64,000 bases of DNA from Kerstersia gyiorum (GTDB lineage Bacteria; Pseudomonadota; Gammaproteobacteria; Burkholderiales; Burkholderiaceae_B). Both the position numbers and the translations under genes were made by a program. The DNA lies in contig NZ_SGWZ01000001.1 of assembly GCF_004216755.1 (NCBI RefSeq), positions 992,001 through 1,056,000 of the forward strand, in the 5' to 3' direction. The notes below the pieces were generated by a model that made no database searches, had not been told where the DNA came from, and saw nothing but the letters and a program-made list of their open reading frames with translations. This document shows, piece by piece, positions 17,443 through 26,313 of this stretch (positions are counted from its first letter, which is position 1; every line of letters begins with the position of its first letter).

Positions 17443-17482
17443 GCGGCCGGTTTTCTCCCTTTACATACACGGATTCAAAATT

Positions 17483-17992
17483 ATGCTGCTTTCCGAACAG
17501 GCATATCAGAAGATCGACAGGGAACTGGCCAAGTACCCTGTCGACCAGAGGCAGTCTGCCATCATGGCGGCCCTGGGCATTGCGCAAGTCGAGAAGGGCT
17601 GGGTGTCGGCCGAGGTCATCGAGGACGTCGCGGAATATATCGGCGTGCCTCCTATCGCCGTCCAGGAAGTCGCGACTTTCTACAACATGTTCGACGTGCG
17701 CCCGGTCGGGCGCATCAAGGTGACGGTGTGCACCAACCTGCCCTGTGCTCTGCGCGGCGGCGAGCAGGCCGCCGAAGTCGTGCAGCGCAAGCTAGGTGTG
17801 AGCCTGGGCGAAACGACGCCGGACGGCATGTTCACCGTTGTCGAAGGTGAGTGCATGGGCGCCTGTGGCGATGCCCCCGTGATGCTGGTCAACAACCGGC
17901 ACATGTGCGTGCGCATGTCCGAAGAACGCCTGGATGCCATGCTGGACAGCCTCAAGGCGGAAGCAGCGAAACTGCAAGGAGAATCGGCATGA
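17483..17992 (+). CDS. nuoE: NADH-quinone oxidoreductase subunit E
   Basis: 24-kDa subunit of the NADH-oxidising module, 169 residues, with a thioredoxin-like [2Fe-2S] domain. The four cluster cysteines are in VCTNLPCALRG and ECMGACGDAP. The stop overlaps the nuoF start by four bases, matching the tight NuoE-NuoF pairing in the complex. Confidence 0.97.
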   Translation: MLLSEQAYQKIDRELAKYPVDQRQSAIMAALGIAQVEKGWVSAEVIEDVAEYIGVPPIAVQEVATFYNMFDVRPVGRIKVTVCTNLPCALRGGEQAAEVVQRKLGVSLGETTPDGMFTVVEGECMGACGDAPVMLVNNRHMCVRMSEERLDAMLDSLKAEAAKLQGESA

Positions 17993-19377
17993 CGACGATG
18001 CTCGAACAACCGTTGGCGGCGCTGGACCTCAGCCGATTTTCCCAAGGCCTGGAGCCTGATCCGCTGGGCGACCTGAGCCAGTCCATGTGTTTCCATGGCC
18101 GTCACATCGAACCGCAGATCCTGGCGGGCATCGACGGTAGCAACTGGCACCTGGAAGATTACGTCAAGCGCGGCGGCTACGAAGCCCTGCGCAAGGTGCT
18201 GACCTCCGGCATGAAGCCGGAAGACGTGATTGCCGAAGTCAAGGCCTCGGGCCTGCGTGGCCGTGGCGGCGCAGGTTTCCCCACCGGCCTGAAGTGGAGC
18301 TTCATGCCGCGCACTTTTCCGGGCCAGAAGTACCTGGTCTGCAATTCGGACGAGGGCGAGCCGGGGACGTTCAAGGACCGCGACATCCTGCGCTTCAACC
18401 CGCACGTGGTGATCGAGGGCATGGCCATTGCCGCTTATGCAATGGGCATCAGCGCCGGCTACAACTACATCCACGGTGAGATCTTCGAAGTGTACGAACG
18501 CTTCGAGGCGGCACTGGAAGAGGCCCGCAAGGCGGGCTTCCTGGGCGACAACATCCTGGGTTCCGGCTTCAACTTCCAGTTGAATGCTTTCCACGGCTAC
18601 GGCGCCTACATTTGCGGCGAGGAAACTGCGCTGCTTGAATCGCTGGAAGGCAAGAAAGGCCAGCCGCGCTTCAAGCCGCCTTTCCCGGCCAGCTTCGGGC
18701 TGTACGGCAAGCCGACGACCATCAACAACACCGAGACTTTCGCGGCGGTGCCCTGGATCATCCGCAATGGTGGTCAAGCCTATCTGGAAGTCGGCAAGCC
18801 CAACAACGGTGGCACCAAGATTTATTCGATCTCTGGCGATATCGAGCGCCCGGGCTGCTATGAAATCCCGATGGGCACCCCGTTCAGCAAGTTGCTGGAA
18901 CTGGCGGGTGGCGTCAGCGGTGGCCGCAAGCTGAAGGCGGTGATCCCTGGCGGTTCGAGCGCGCCCGTGCTGCCGGCCGACATCATGATGGAATGCACCA
19001 TGGACTATGACAGCATTTCCAAGGCCGGCTCCATGCTGGGCTCGGGCGCTGTCATCGTCATGGACGAGCGCCGCTGCATGGTGAAGTCGCTGCTGCGTCT
19101 GTCGTACTTCTACCATGAAGAAAGTTGCGGCCAGTGCACGCCCTGCCGCGAAGGCACGGGCTGGCTGTACCGGATCGTCAAGCGTATCTATAACGGCGAG
19201 GGCCGTCCCGAGGATCTGGAACTGCTCGATAGCGTGGCAGGAAACATTATGGGCCGCACCATCTGCGCCCTGGGTGACGCCGCAGCCATGCCGGTACGTG
19301 CTTTCCTGAAGCACTACCGGCACGAGTTCATGCACTACATCGAGCACAAGCGGGGCGTCGTTGCCCCGTATCTGTGA
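17989..19377 (+). CDS. nuoF: NADH-quinone oxidoreductase subunit F
   Basis: 51-kDa subunit, 462 residues, carrying FMN, the NADH site and [4Fe-4S] cluster N3. The glycine-rich nucleotide loop is GLRGRGGAGFPTGLKW, the FMN-contacting part is CNSDEGEPGTFKDRDIL, and N3 is bound by the cysteines of ESCGQCTPCREGTGW plus the downstream cysteine in RTICALGDAAA. The start at ATG 17989 overlaps nuoE; the longer open frame upstream lies inside nuoE and is not used. Confidence 0.97.
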   Translation: MTTMLEQPLAALDLSRFSQGLEPDPLGDLSQSMCFHGRHIEPQILAGIDGSNWHLEDYVKRGGYEALRKVLTSGMKPEDVIAEVKASGLRGRGGAGFPTGLKWSFMPRTFPGQKYLVCNSDEGEPGTFKDRDILRFNPHVVIEGMAIAAYAMGISAGYNYIHGEIFEVYERFEAALEEARKAGFLGDNILGSGFNFQLNAFHGYGAYICGEETALLESLEGKKGQPRFKPPFPASFGLYGKPTTINNTETFAAVPWIIRNGGQAYLEVGKPNNGGTKIYSISGDIERPGCYEIPMGTPFSKLLELAGGVSGGRKLKAVIPGGSSAPVLPADIMMECTMDYDSISKAGSMLGSGAVIVMDERRCMVKSLLRLSYFYHEESCGQCTPCREGTGWLYRIVKRIYNGEGRPEDLELLDSVAGNIMGRTICALGDAAAMPVRAFLKHYRHEFMHYIEHKRGVVAPYL

Positions 19378-19392
19378 GACAGAGGATTCAAA

Positions 19393-21726
19393 ATGGTTGA
19401 ATTGACCATAGACGGCCGGGTCGTCGAGGTGCCGGAAGGCAGCATGGTGATGCACGCTGCCCACAAGCTGGGCGTGTACGTTCCGCATTTCTGCTATCAC
19501 AAGAAACTGTCCATCGCGGCCAACTGCCGTATGTGTCTGGTCGAAGTGGAAAAGGCGCCCAAGGCTTTACCGGCCTGCGCGACGCCTGCCACCAACGGCA
19601 TGGTGGTGCATACCAGTTCGGAGCGTGCTGTCGCGGCTCAGAAGAGCGTGATGGAGTTTCTGCTGATCAATCACCCGCTGGATTGCCCGATCTGTGACCA
19701 GGGTGGAGAATGCCAGCTGCAGGATCTGGCGGTAGGCTACGGTGGCTCATCTTCGCGCTACAACGAAGAAAAGCGTGTGGTGTTCCACAAGGACCTCGGT
19801 CCGCTGGTGTCGGCTGAAGAAATGAGCCGCTGCATCCATTGCACCCGCTGCGTGCGCTTCGGCCAGGAAATTGCCGGCGTGATGGAGCTGGGCATGATCA
19901 AGCGCGGCGAGCACTCCGAGATCACCACGTTTGTGGGCCGTTCGATCGAGTCCGAACTCTCCGGCAACATGATCGACCTCTGTCCTGTCGGCGCGCTGAC
20001 TTCCAAGCCGTTCCGCTACCAGGCCCGTACCTGGGAACTGGCCCGCCGCCGCGCCGTCAGCCCGCACGACAGCGTGGGTGCGAACCTGGTGGTTCAGGTC
20101 AAGGACAACAAGGTCCTGCGTGTCGTTCCGTTCGAGAACGATGCCGTCAACGAATGCTGGATCAGCGACCGTGACCGCTTCTCCTACGAAGGCCTGAACG
20201 TCGAAGACCGCCTGACGGTGCCGATGCTCAAGAGCTGTGATGGCCGCTGGCGCGAGATTTCCTGGGCGGAAGCCCTGGAAGCCGTGGCGGAAGGCTTGGG
20301 CCGCGTGCGCGAAAGCCATGGCGGCAACGACATCGGCCTGCTGGCGTCCGAAAACGCCACGGTCGAGGAATACGCGCTGCTGGCCCGCCTGGGCCGTGCG
20401 CTGGGTTCCGAGAATATCGACTTCCGCCTGCGCCAGACCGACGCTGGGCTGGATGCTGCCCTGGAGGGCACGCCCTGGCTGGGCATGCCCATCACCGATC
20501 TGGATAACCGCGATGTTGTCCTGGTGGTAGGTTCTTTCCTGCGCAAGGACCATCCGCTGTTCGCGCAGCGCCTGCGTCAGGCCGCCAAGCGTGGCACCAA
20601 GGTCATCCTGGTGGACAGCGCTGCCGATGATCCTCTGCTGCCGGTGGCCGCGCGCATCACCGTGGCGCCGTCCGAGCTGCCGCGCGCGCTGGCCGAAATC
20701 GCCGTGGCGCTGGCTGCGGCCAAGGAAACCGCCGTGCCTGCCGCCTTTGCCGGTGTGCAGGCGGGCGCAGCAGCCCAGGCCATCGCCGCACTGCTGGCAG
20801 GTTCGCAACAGGGCGCCGTGCTGTTGGGCAATCTGGCGGTGAATTCGCCCGATGCCACGCTGCTGGCTGCCAATGCGCAATGGATTGCCGACAACAGCGG
20901 TGCAACGCTGGGCCATCTGACGGCCGGTGGCAACACGGTAGGCGGCTACCTGGCGGGCGCCGTGCCCGGCGTCGGCGGCAAGAACGCCGCCGCCATGCTG
21001 GCCGAGCCGATGCGCGCCTATGTGGTGCTGCACGCCGAACCGCAGCTGGATGCCGACAATGCGCCTCAGGCGCTGGCAGCACTGCGCGGCTCGCAGTTCA
21101 CCGTGGCGCTGACGTCCTATCGCAGCGCTGCCGAAAGCTGGGCCGACATCATGCTGCCGGTGGCGCCGTTCACCGAAACCTCCGGTACCTACGTCAACGC
21201 GGCCGGCCTGGCGCAAAGCTTCAAGGGCACGACTGCGCCCCTGGGCCAGGCCCGTCCGGCCTGGAAGGTGCTGCGTGTGCTGGGCAACGTGCTCAAGCTG
21301 GCTGGTTTCGACGACGAAACTTCCGAGTCCGTGCGCGACACGGCCCTGGCTGGCGACATCCCGGCTCGCTTGTCGAATCGCGTCAAGGCTGAACCCGGCC
21401 TGCCGGCTGTTCGCGCTGAAGGCACGTTGGAACGCCTGGCCGAGCTGCCTATCTTCCGTACCGACGCCATTGTGCGTCGTGCAGAATCGTTGCAGGAAGC
21501 GGCCGCTTCACGCGCGCCCAAGGCTCGCATGAACGCTGCTACGCTGGAACGCCTGGGCCTGGAAGAGGGCGCCAAGGTCCGTGTGCGTTCAGCCCATGGC
21601 GAAGCGGAGCTGACGGCTGCGCGTGATGACAAGGTGGCTGATGGCGCCGTGCGCGTCGCTGCCGGTTTCGAACAGACGGCGGCGCTGGGCAGCGCCTTCG
21701 GTGCAATTTCGGTGGAGCGTGTCTGA
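19393..21726 (+). CDS. nuoG: NADH-quinone oxidoreductase subunit G
   Basis: 75-kDa subunit, 777 residues. The N-terminus has the [2Fe-2S] set (YVPHFCYHKKLSIAANCRMCLVE and CATPA), then the His-Cys3 motif of N5 around HPLDCPICDQGGECQLQD and the N4 cysteines in SRCIHCTRCVRF. The remaining two thirds are a molybdopterin-oxidoreductase-like domain with no metal role in complex I. No cysteine set for the extra N7 cluster stands out by eye. The middle (about residues 440-560) is Ala-rich and probably divergent from other genera. Confidence 0.96.
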   Translation: MVELTIDGRVVEVPEGSMVMHAAHKLGVYVPHFCYHKKLSIAANCRMCLVEVEKAPKALPACATPATNGMVVHTSSERAVAAQKSVMEFLLINHPLDCPICDQGGECQLQDLAVGYGGSSSRYNEEKRVVFHKDLGPLVSAEEMSRCIHCTRCVRFGQEIAGVMELGMIKRGEHSEITTFVGRSIESELSGNMIDLCPVGALTSKPFRYQARTWELARRRAVSPHDSVGANLVVQVKDNKVLRVVPFENDAVNECWISDRDRFSYEGLNVEDRLTVPMLKSCDGRWREISWAEALEAVAEGLGRVRESHGGNDIGLLASENATVEEYALLARLGRALGSENIDFRLRQTDAGLDAALEGTPWLGMPITDLDNRDVVLVVGSFLRKDHPLFAQRLRQAAKRGTKVILVDSAADDPLLPVAARITVAPSELPRALAEIAVALAAAKETAVPAAFAGVQAGAAAQAIAALLAGSQQGAVLLGNLAVNSPDATLLAANAQWIADNSGATLGHLTAGGNTVGGYLAGAVPGVGGKNAAAMLAEPMRAYVVLHAEPQLDADNAPQALAALRGSQFTVALTSYRSAAESWADIMLPVAPFTETSGTYVNAAGLAQSFKGTTAPLGQARPAWKVLRVLGNVLKLAGFDDETSESVRDTALAGDIPARLSNRVKAEPGLPAVRAEGTLERLAELPIFRTDAIVRRAESLQEAAASRAPKARMNAATLERLGLEEGAKVRVRSAHGEAELTAARDDKVADGAVRVAAGFEQTAALGSAFGAISVERV

Positions 21727-21727
21727 C

Positions 21728-22801
21728 ATGAGCTGGCTCGATGTGATCAATAGCCACGGTGAGGCTCTGCTGGGCCCGACCGCCTGGCTGGTGGTGTGGA
21801 CGGTGATCAAGATTGTCGTGATCGCGCTGCCCATCATTATTTGCGTGGCGTTCCTGACCTATTGGGAACGCAAGATGATCGGCTTCATGCACGTGCGCCG
21901 CGGACCGAACCGTGTCGGTCCGCGCGGGCTGCTGCAGCCGTTCGCCGACGTGTTCAAGCTGCTGACCAAGGAAGTCGTGGTTCCCAGCCAGGCCAACAAG
22001 GTGCTGTTCATCGTGGCGCCTGTCGTGGTGCTGATGCCGGCGCTGGCGGCCTGGGCGGTGATTCCCTTTGGCCCTGAAACCGTGCTGGCCAATGTGAACG
22101 CCGGCCTGCTGTATGTCATGGCGATCACTTCGCTGGGCGTTTACGGCGTGATCGTGGCCGGCTGGGCATCCAACTCCAAGTACGCGCTGCTGGCGGCAAT
22201 GCGTGCCTCGGCGCAGATGCTGTCCTATGAACTGGCCATCAGCTTCGTCTTGCTGGTCGTGGTGCTGGTGTCCGGCAGCATGAACGTGTCCGAGATCGTG
22301 AACGTGCAATTGCGCGGCACCTTCGCCGGCATGGGCCTGACGTTCCTGTCGTGGAACTGGCTGCCGCTGCTGCCGCTGTTCGTCATCTACATCATCTGTA
22401 TGGTGGCTGAAACCAACCGCCACCCGTTTGACGTGGTGGAAGGCGAATCGGAGATCGTGGCCGGCCACATGGTCGAGTACTCGGGCATGGCCTTCGCGCT
22501 GTTCTTCCTGGGCGAATACGCCAACATGATCTTCCTGTCGGCGATGGCGTCGATCATGTTCCTGGGCGGCTGGTCCGCACCGCTGGACTTCGCGCCGTTT
22601 ACCTGGGTGCCAGGCTGGCTCTGGCTGGCTTTGAAGACGTTTGTCGTAGTGTCCCTTTTCATCTGGTTCCGTGCGTCGTTCCCGCGTTACCGCTATGACC
22701 ACATCATGCGCCTGGGCTGGAAGATCTTCATCCCGCTGACCGGTGTGTGGCTGGTGGTGGTGGCGATCTGGATGCAGACGCCCTGGAATATCTGGAACTG
22801 A
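21728..22801 (+). CDS. nuoH: NADH-quinone oxidoreductase subunit H
   Basis: Membrane subunit of 357 residues with eight helices, forming the channel through which quinone reaches NuoB/NuoD and starting the proton path. The conserved YWERKMIGFMHVRRGPNRVGPRGLLQP loop and AETNRHPFDVVEGESEIVAG are present. ATG 21728 follows the nuoG stop by one base; the open frame before it is nuoG DNA. Confidence 0.97.
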   Translation: MSWLDVINSHGEALLGPTAWLVVWTVIKIVVIALPIIICVAFLTYWERKMIGFMHVRRGPNRVGPRGLLQPFADVFKLLTKEVVVPSQANKVLFIVAPVVVLMPALAAWAVIPFGPETVLANVNAGLLYVMAITSLGVYGVIVAGWASNSKYALLAAMRASAQMLSYELAISFVLLVVVLVSGSMNVSEIVNVQLRGTFAGMGLTFLSWNWLPLLPLFVIYIICMVAETNRHPFDVVEGESEIVAGHMVEYSGMAFALFFLGEYANMIFLSAMASIMFLGGWSAPLDFAPFTWVPGWLWLALKTFVVVSLFIWFRASFPRYRYDHIMRLGWKIFIPLTGVWLVVVAIWMQTPWNIWN

Positions 22802-22823
22802 AGCGGACGAGCAGAGGCAAGAT

Positions 22824-23312
22824 ATGGAAGCGATCAAGGATTTCTTCGGCAGCCTGATGCTGTCGGAACTGCTCAAGGGCATGCGCCTGACCGGCAGGTA
22901 CTTTTTCCGGCGCAAGATCACGTTGCGCTACCCGTTTGAGAAAACGCCGGCTTCGCCGCGTTTCCGTGGCCTGCACGCTTTGCGCCGCTACCCCAATGGG
23001 GAAGAGCGCTGCATCGCCTGCAAGCTGTGCGAAGCGGTCTGTCCGGCCATGGCGATCACGATCGAATCGGGCGAACGCGACGACGGCACGCGCCGTACCA
23101 CGCGTTACGACATCGACCTAACCAAGTGTATTTTCTGTGGCTTCTGCGAAGAGAGCTGCCCGGTGGATTCCATCGTCGAAACGCATATCCATGAATACCA
23201 TGGTGAAAAGCGTGGCGACCTGTACTTCACCAAGGACATGCTGCTGGCCGTGGGCGACCGCTACGAAAATGAAATCGCCAAACGGCGCGCGGCCGACGCG
23301 CCCTATCGTTGA
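22824..23312 (+). CDS. nuoI: NADH-quinone oxidoreductase subunit I
   Basis: Peripheral subunit of 162 residues with two [4Fe-4S] clusters (N6a, N6b). The two ferredoxin motifs are CIACKLCEAVCPAMA and CIFCGFCEESCPVDSI. The amphipathic N-terminus (FFGSLMLSELLKGM) lies on the membrane, and the first strand region FRRKITLRYPFEKTP is typical. Confidence 0.97.
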   Translation: MEAIKDFFGSLMLSELLKGMRLTGRYFFRRKITLRYPFEKTPASPRFRGLHALRRYPNGEERCIACKLCEAVCPAMAITIESGERDDGTRRTTRYDIDLTKCIFCGFCEESCPVDSIVETHIHEYHGEKRGDLYFTKDMLLAVGDRYENEIAKRRAADAPYR

Positions 23313-23330
23313 TAACGGGGTAGCTGGCTC

Positions 23331-23975
23331 ATGATCTTCTCTACCATTCTCTTTTACGTCGTTGCGGCCATCCTGGTCATCGCGGCTGTGCGCGTGATTA
23401 CCGCGAGCAGCCCGGTCACTGCGGTGCTGCACCTGATCCTGGCGTTCTTCAACGCCGCCATGCTGTGGGTGCTGATCGGCGCCGAGTTCCTCGGGCTGCT
23501 GCTGGTTGTGGTGTACGTGGGCGCCGTCATGGTGCTGTTCCTGTTCGTCGTGATGATGCTGGACATCAAGCTCGACATGCTGCGCGCCGGTGCGCGCAAC
23601 TACATGTTCATCGGCGGCATCGTCGGCCTGGTCATGGTGCTGGAAATGGCATTCGTGCTGTGGGCAACCTGGGGCGGCGTCGGCGAACTGCCGGTGCAGC
23701 CGGGCGATTACAACAACACCCGCGTGCTGGGTGAACTGATGTATACGAAGTATGTCTTTGGCGTGGAAGTCGGCGCCGTGCTGCTGCTGGTCGGCATGAT
23801 CAGCGCCATCGCGCTGACGCTGCGCCGCCGTACCGACGTGCGCTACAACGATCCGTCCGGTGCCGTGAAGGTCAAGGCCAAGGACCGCTTCCGTATCGTC
23901 AACGTCAAGCCTCAGCGCGATGTGGCGCCTGAGGCACCGGCAGCCGAGGCAGCTGGCGAAGGAGAAAAACAATGA
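23331..23975 (+). CDS. nuoJ: NADH-quinone oxidoreductase subunit J
   Basis: Membrane subunit of 214 residues with five helices. The third helix holds the conserved LLLVVVYVGAVMVLFLFVVMM region that includes the pi-bulge of the E-channel. The C-terminal 40 residues are charged and Ala/Glu-rich and probably cytoplasmic. The stop overlaps nuoK (ATGA). Confidence 0.96.
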   Translation: MIFSTILFYVVAAILVIAAVRVITASSPVTAVLHLILAFFNAAMLWVLIGAEFLGLLLVVVYVGAVMVLFLFVVMMLDIKLDMLRAGARNYMFIGGIVGLVMVLEMAFVLWATWGGVGELPVQPGDYNNTRVLGELMYTKYVFGVEVGAVLLLVGMISAIALTLRRRTDVRYNDPSGAVKVKAKDRFRIVNVKPQRDVAPEAPAAEAAGEGEKQ

Positions 23976-24280
23976 CACTCACTCTGGCGCACTATCTGGT
24001 GCTGGGGGCCATCCTCTTCGCCATCGGCGTTTTCGGGATGTTCCTGAACCGGCGCAATCTCATCATTCTGCTGATGTCCATGGAGCTGATGCTGCTTGCC
24101 GTGAACATGAACTTCGTCGCCTTCTCTTCCTGGATGGGCGATGCGGCGGGGCAGGTCTTCGTGTTCTTCATCCTCACGGTGGCGGCTGCCGAAGCCGCGA
24201 TTGGTCTGGCGATCCTGGTGTTGCTGTTCCGTAACCTGAACACGATCAACGTCGACGATCTTGATCGCCTGAAAGGCTGA
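23972..24280 (+). CDS. nuoK: NADH-quinone oxidoreductase subunit K
   Basis: Small antiporter-like (MrpC-type) membrane subunit, 102 residues, three helices. The glutamate in LLMSMELMLLAVNMNFV and the one in AAAEAAIGLAILVLLFR are the key proton-path residues. It overlaps nuoJ by four bases. Confidence 0.97.
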   Translation: MTLTLAHYLVLGAILFAIGVFGMFLNRRNLIILLMSMELMLLAVNMNFVAFSSWMGDAAGQVFVFFILTVAAAEAAIGLAILVLLFRNLNTINVDDLDRLKG

Positions 24281-24294
24281 TGGGGCCCGGAATC

Positions 24295-26313
24295 ATGTCT
24301 GAAACCAATTTTTATCTGCTCATTGCGCTGGCTCCGCTGGTCGGCGCCATCCTGTCCGGCCTGTTCGGCACTGGCTTCCTGGGCCGTCCGGTCGGGCGCC
24401 GGGCAGCGCATTGCATCACGATTCTGGGCGTGGCGATCTCGGCCATCGGCTCGGTGTTCGTGCTGCGTGACGTACTCAATGGCCATACCTTCGACGGCAC
24501 GGTCTATACCTGGACGCTGATCGGTACGACCAAACTGGAAATCGGCTTCCTGATCGACTCGTTGTCGGCCATGATGATGGTCGTCGTGACCTCGGTGTCG
24601 CTGATGGTGCACATCTACACCATCGGCTACATGGCCGACGATCCCGGTTACCAGCGTTTCTTCTCGTACATTTCGCTGTTCACCTTCTCGATGCTGATGC
24701 TGGTCATGTCCAACAACATGGTTCAGCTGTTCTTCGGCTGGGAAGCGGTGGGCCTGGTGTCCTACCTGCTGATCGGCTTCTGGTACACGCGTCCGACGGC
24801 GATCTTCGCCAACATGAAGGCCTTCCTGATCAACCGTGTCGGCGACTTCGGCTTCGTGCTGGGCATCGGCCTGCTGTTTGCCTACACCGGCACCATGCAC
24901 TACGGCGAAGTCTTCGCCCAGGCCGACAAGCTGGACGCGCTGCAACTGCCGGGCACTGACTGGCAACTGCTGACGGTGGCATGTATCTGTCTGTTCATCG
25001 GCGCCATGGGTAAATCGGCGCAGGTGCCGCTGCACGCCTGGCTGCCTGACTCGATGGAAGGCCCGACCCCGATTTCCGCGCTGATTCACGCGGCCACCAT
25101 GGTGACCGCCGGTATCTTCATGGTGTCGCGTTTCTCGCCGCTGTTTGAACTGTCGGATACGGCGCTGTCGCTGATGATCGTGGTGGGCGGCATCGGTGCG
25201 CTGTTCCTCGGCATCCTGGGCATCATCCAGAACGATATCAAGCGCGTCGTGGCCTATTCCACGCTGTCGCAGCTGGGCTACATGACGGTGGCGCTGGGGG
25301 CTTCGGCCTACTCGGTGGCCGTGCTGCACCTGCTGACGCACGCCTTCTTCAAGGCCCTGCTGTTCCTGGGTGCTGGTTCCGTCATCATCGGCATGCACCA
25401 TGATCAGGACATCCGCAACATGGGCGGCCTGCGCAAGTACATGCCCATCACCTGGATCACCTTCCTGATCGGTACGCTGGCGCTGGTCGGCACGCCGTTC
25501 TTCTCGGGTTTCTACTCCAAGGAAAACCTGATCGAGGCCGCGCATGCCGCCAACGTCTGGGGCGCGGACTTCGCCTACTGGGCGGTGCTGATCGGCGTGT
25601 TCGTCACTTCGCTGTACTCGTTCCGCGTCTACTTCCTGGTTTTCCACGGCAAGGAGCGCTTCCCTGAGCACGGCCATGACGCGCACGGCCATGGCCACGA
25701 CGACCATGGACATGACGATCACGGCCATCATGGCGGCAAGCCGCATGAGTCGCCCTGGGTGGTTACGCTGCCGCTGATCCTGCTGGCCATTCCGTCGATC
25801 ATCATCGGCGCACTGGTAGTTGATCCCATGCTGTTCGGCTCGTTCTTCGACGGTGTCATCACGGTGCTGCCGCAACACCCGGCCATGGCTGACATTGCTT
25901 CGACCTGGCACGGCTGGGTGGCCTACGGCCTGCATGCGTTCCAGACCTTGCCGTTCTGGCTGGTGGTCGCTGGCGCCGTCATTGCCTGGTACTGCTACCT
26001 GATCAATCCCAAGGTGCCTGCCGCCATCCACGCCCGCATGGGTTGGCTGCTGCGTATCCTGGAGAACAAGTACTACGTCGACTGGTTCAACGAGCAGGTC
26101 ATCGCCCGTGGCGCTCGTGCGCTGGGTCGCGGCCTGTGGCGCTACGGTGACCGCGGCCTGATCGACGGCCTGGTCAACGGCAGCGCCCGCATGGTGGGCT
26201 GGATCGCCGCCGTCAGCCGCAAGGTACAGACCGGCTACATCTATCACTATGCGTTTGCCATGATCATCGGTGTGATGGTTCTGGTGACCTTCTATGTGCT
26301 GATTTACAAATGA
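24295..26313 (+). CDS. nuoL: NADH-quinone oxidoreductase subunit L, with a His/Asp-rich loop
   Basis: Distal antiporter-like subunit, about 672 residues from ATG 24295 (MSETNFYLL); ATG 24280, overlapping the nuoK stop, would add five. The discontinuous helices and key residues are present: EAVGLVSYLLIGFW, GAMGKSAQVPLHAWLPDSMEGPTPISALIHAATMV, then the long lateral helix and final membrane helix at the C-terminus. Between helices, encoded at about 25670-25745, lies a loop of repeated His, Asp and Gly (patterns HGHD, HGHGHDDHGHDD) that E. coli NuoL lacks. The gene overlaps nuoM by four bases. Confidence 0.96.
   Translation: MSETNFYLLIALAPLVGAILSGLFGTGFLGRPVGRRAAHCITILGVAISAIGSVFVLRDVLNGHTFDGTVYTWTLIGTTKLEIGFLIDSLSAMMMVVVTSVSLMVHIYTIGYMADDPGYQRFFSYISLFTFSMLMLVMSNNMVQLFFGWEAVGLVSYLLIGFWYTRPTAIFANMKAFLINRVGDFGFVLGIGLLFAYTGTMHYGEVFAQADKLDALQLPGTDWQLLTVACICLFIGAMGKSAQVPLHAWLPDSMEGPTPISALIHAATMVTAGIFMVSRFSPLFELSDTALSLMIVVGGIGALFLGILGIIQNDIKRVVAYSTLSQLGYMTVALGASAYSVAVLHLLTHAFFKALLFLGAGSVIIGMHHDQDIRNMGGLRKYMPITWITFLIGTLALVGTPFFSGFYSKENLIEAAHAANVWGADFAYWAVLIGVFVTSLYSFRVYFLVFHGKERFPEHGHDAHGHGHDDHGHDDHGHHGGKPHESPWVVTLPLILLAIPSIIIGALVVDPMLFGSFFDGVITVLPQHPAMADIASTWHGWVAYGLHAFQTLPFWLVVAGAVIAWYCYLINPKVPAAIHARMGWLLRILENKYYVDWFNEQVIARGARALGRGLWRYGDRGLIDGLVNGSARMVGWIAAVSRKVQTGYIYHYAFAMIIGVMVLVTFYVLIYK

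Noticed and set aside
25670..25745. The short repeats in nuoL considered as a possible mobile or CRISPR-like repeat.
   Set aside because: The repeats are codon-level (His-Gly-His-Asp) inside an intact reading frame, without spacers.
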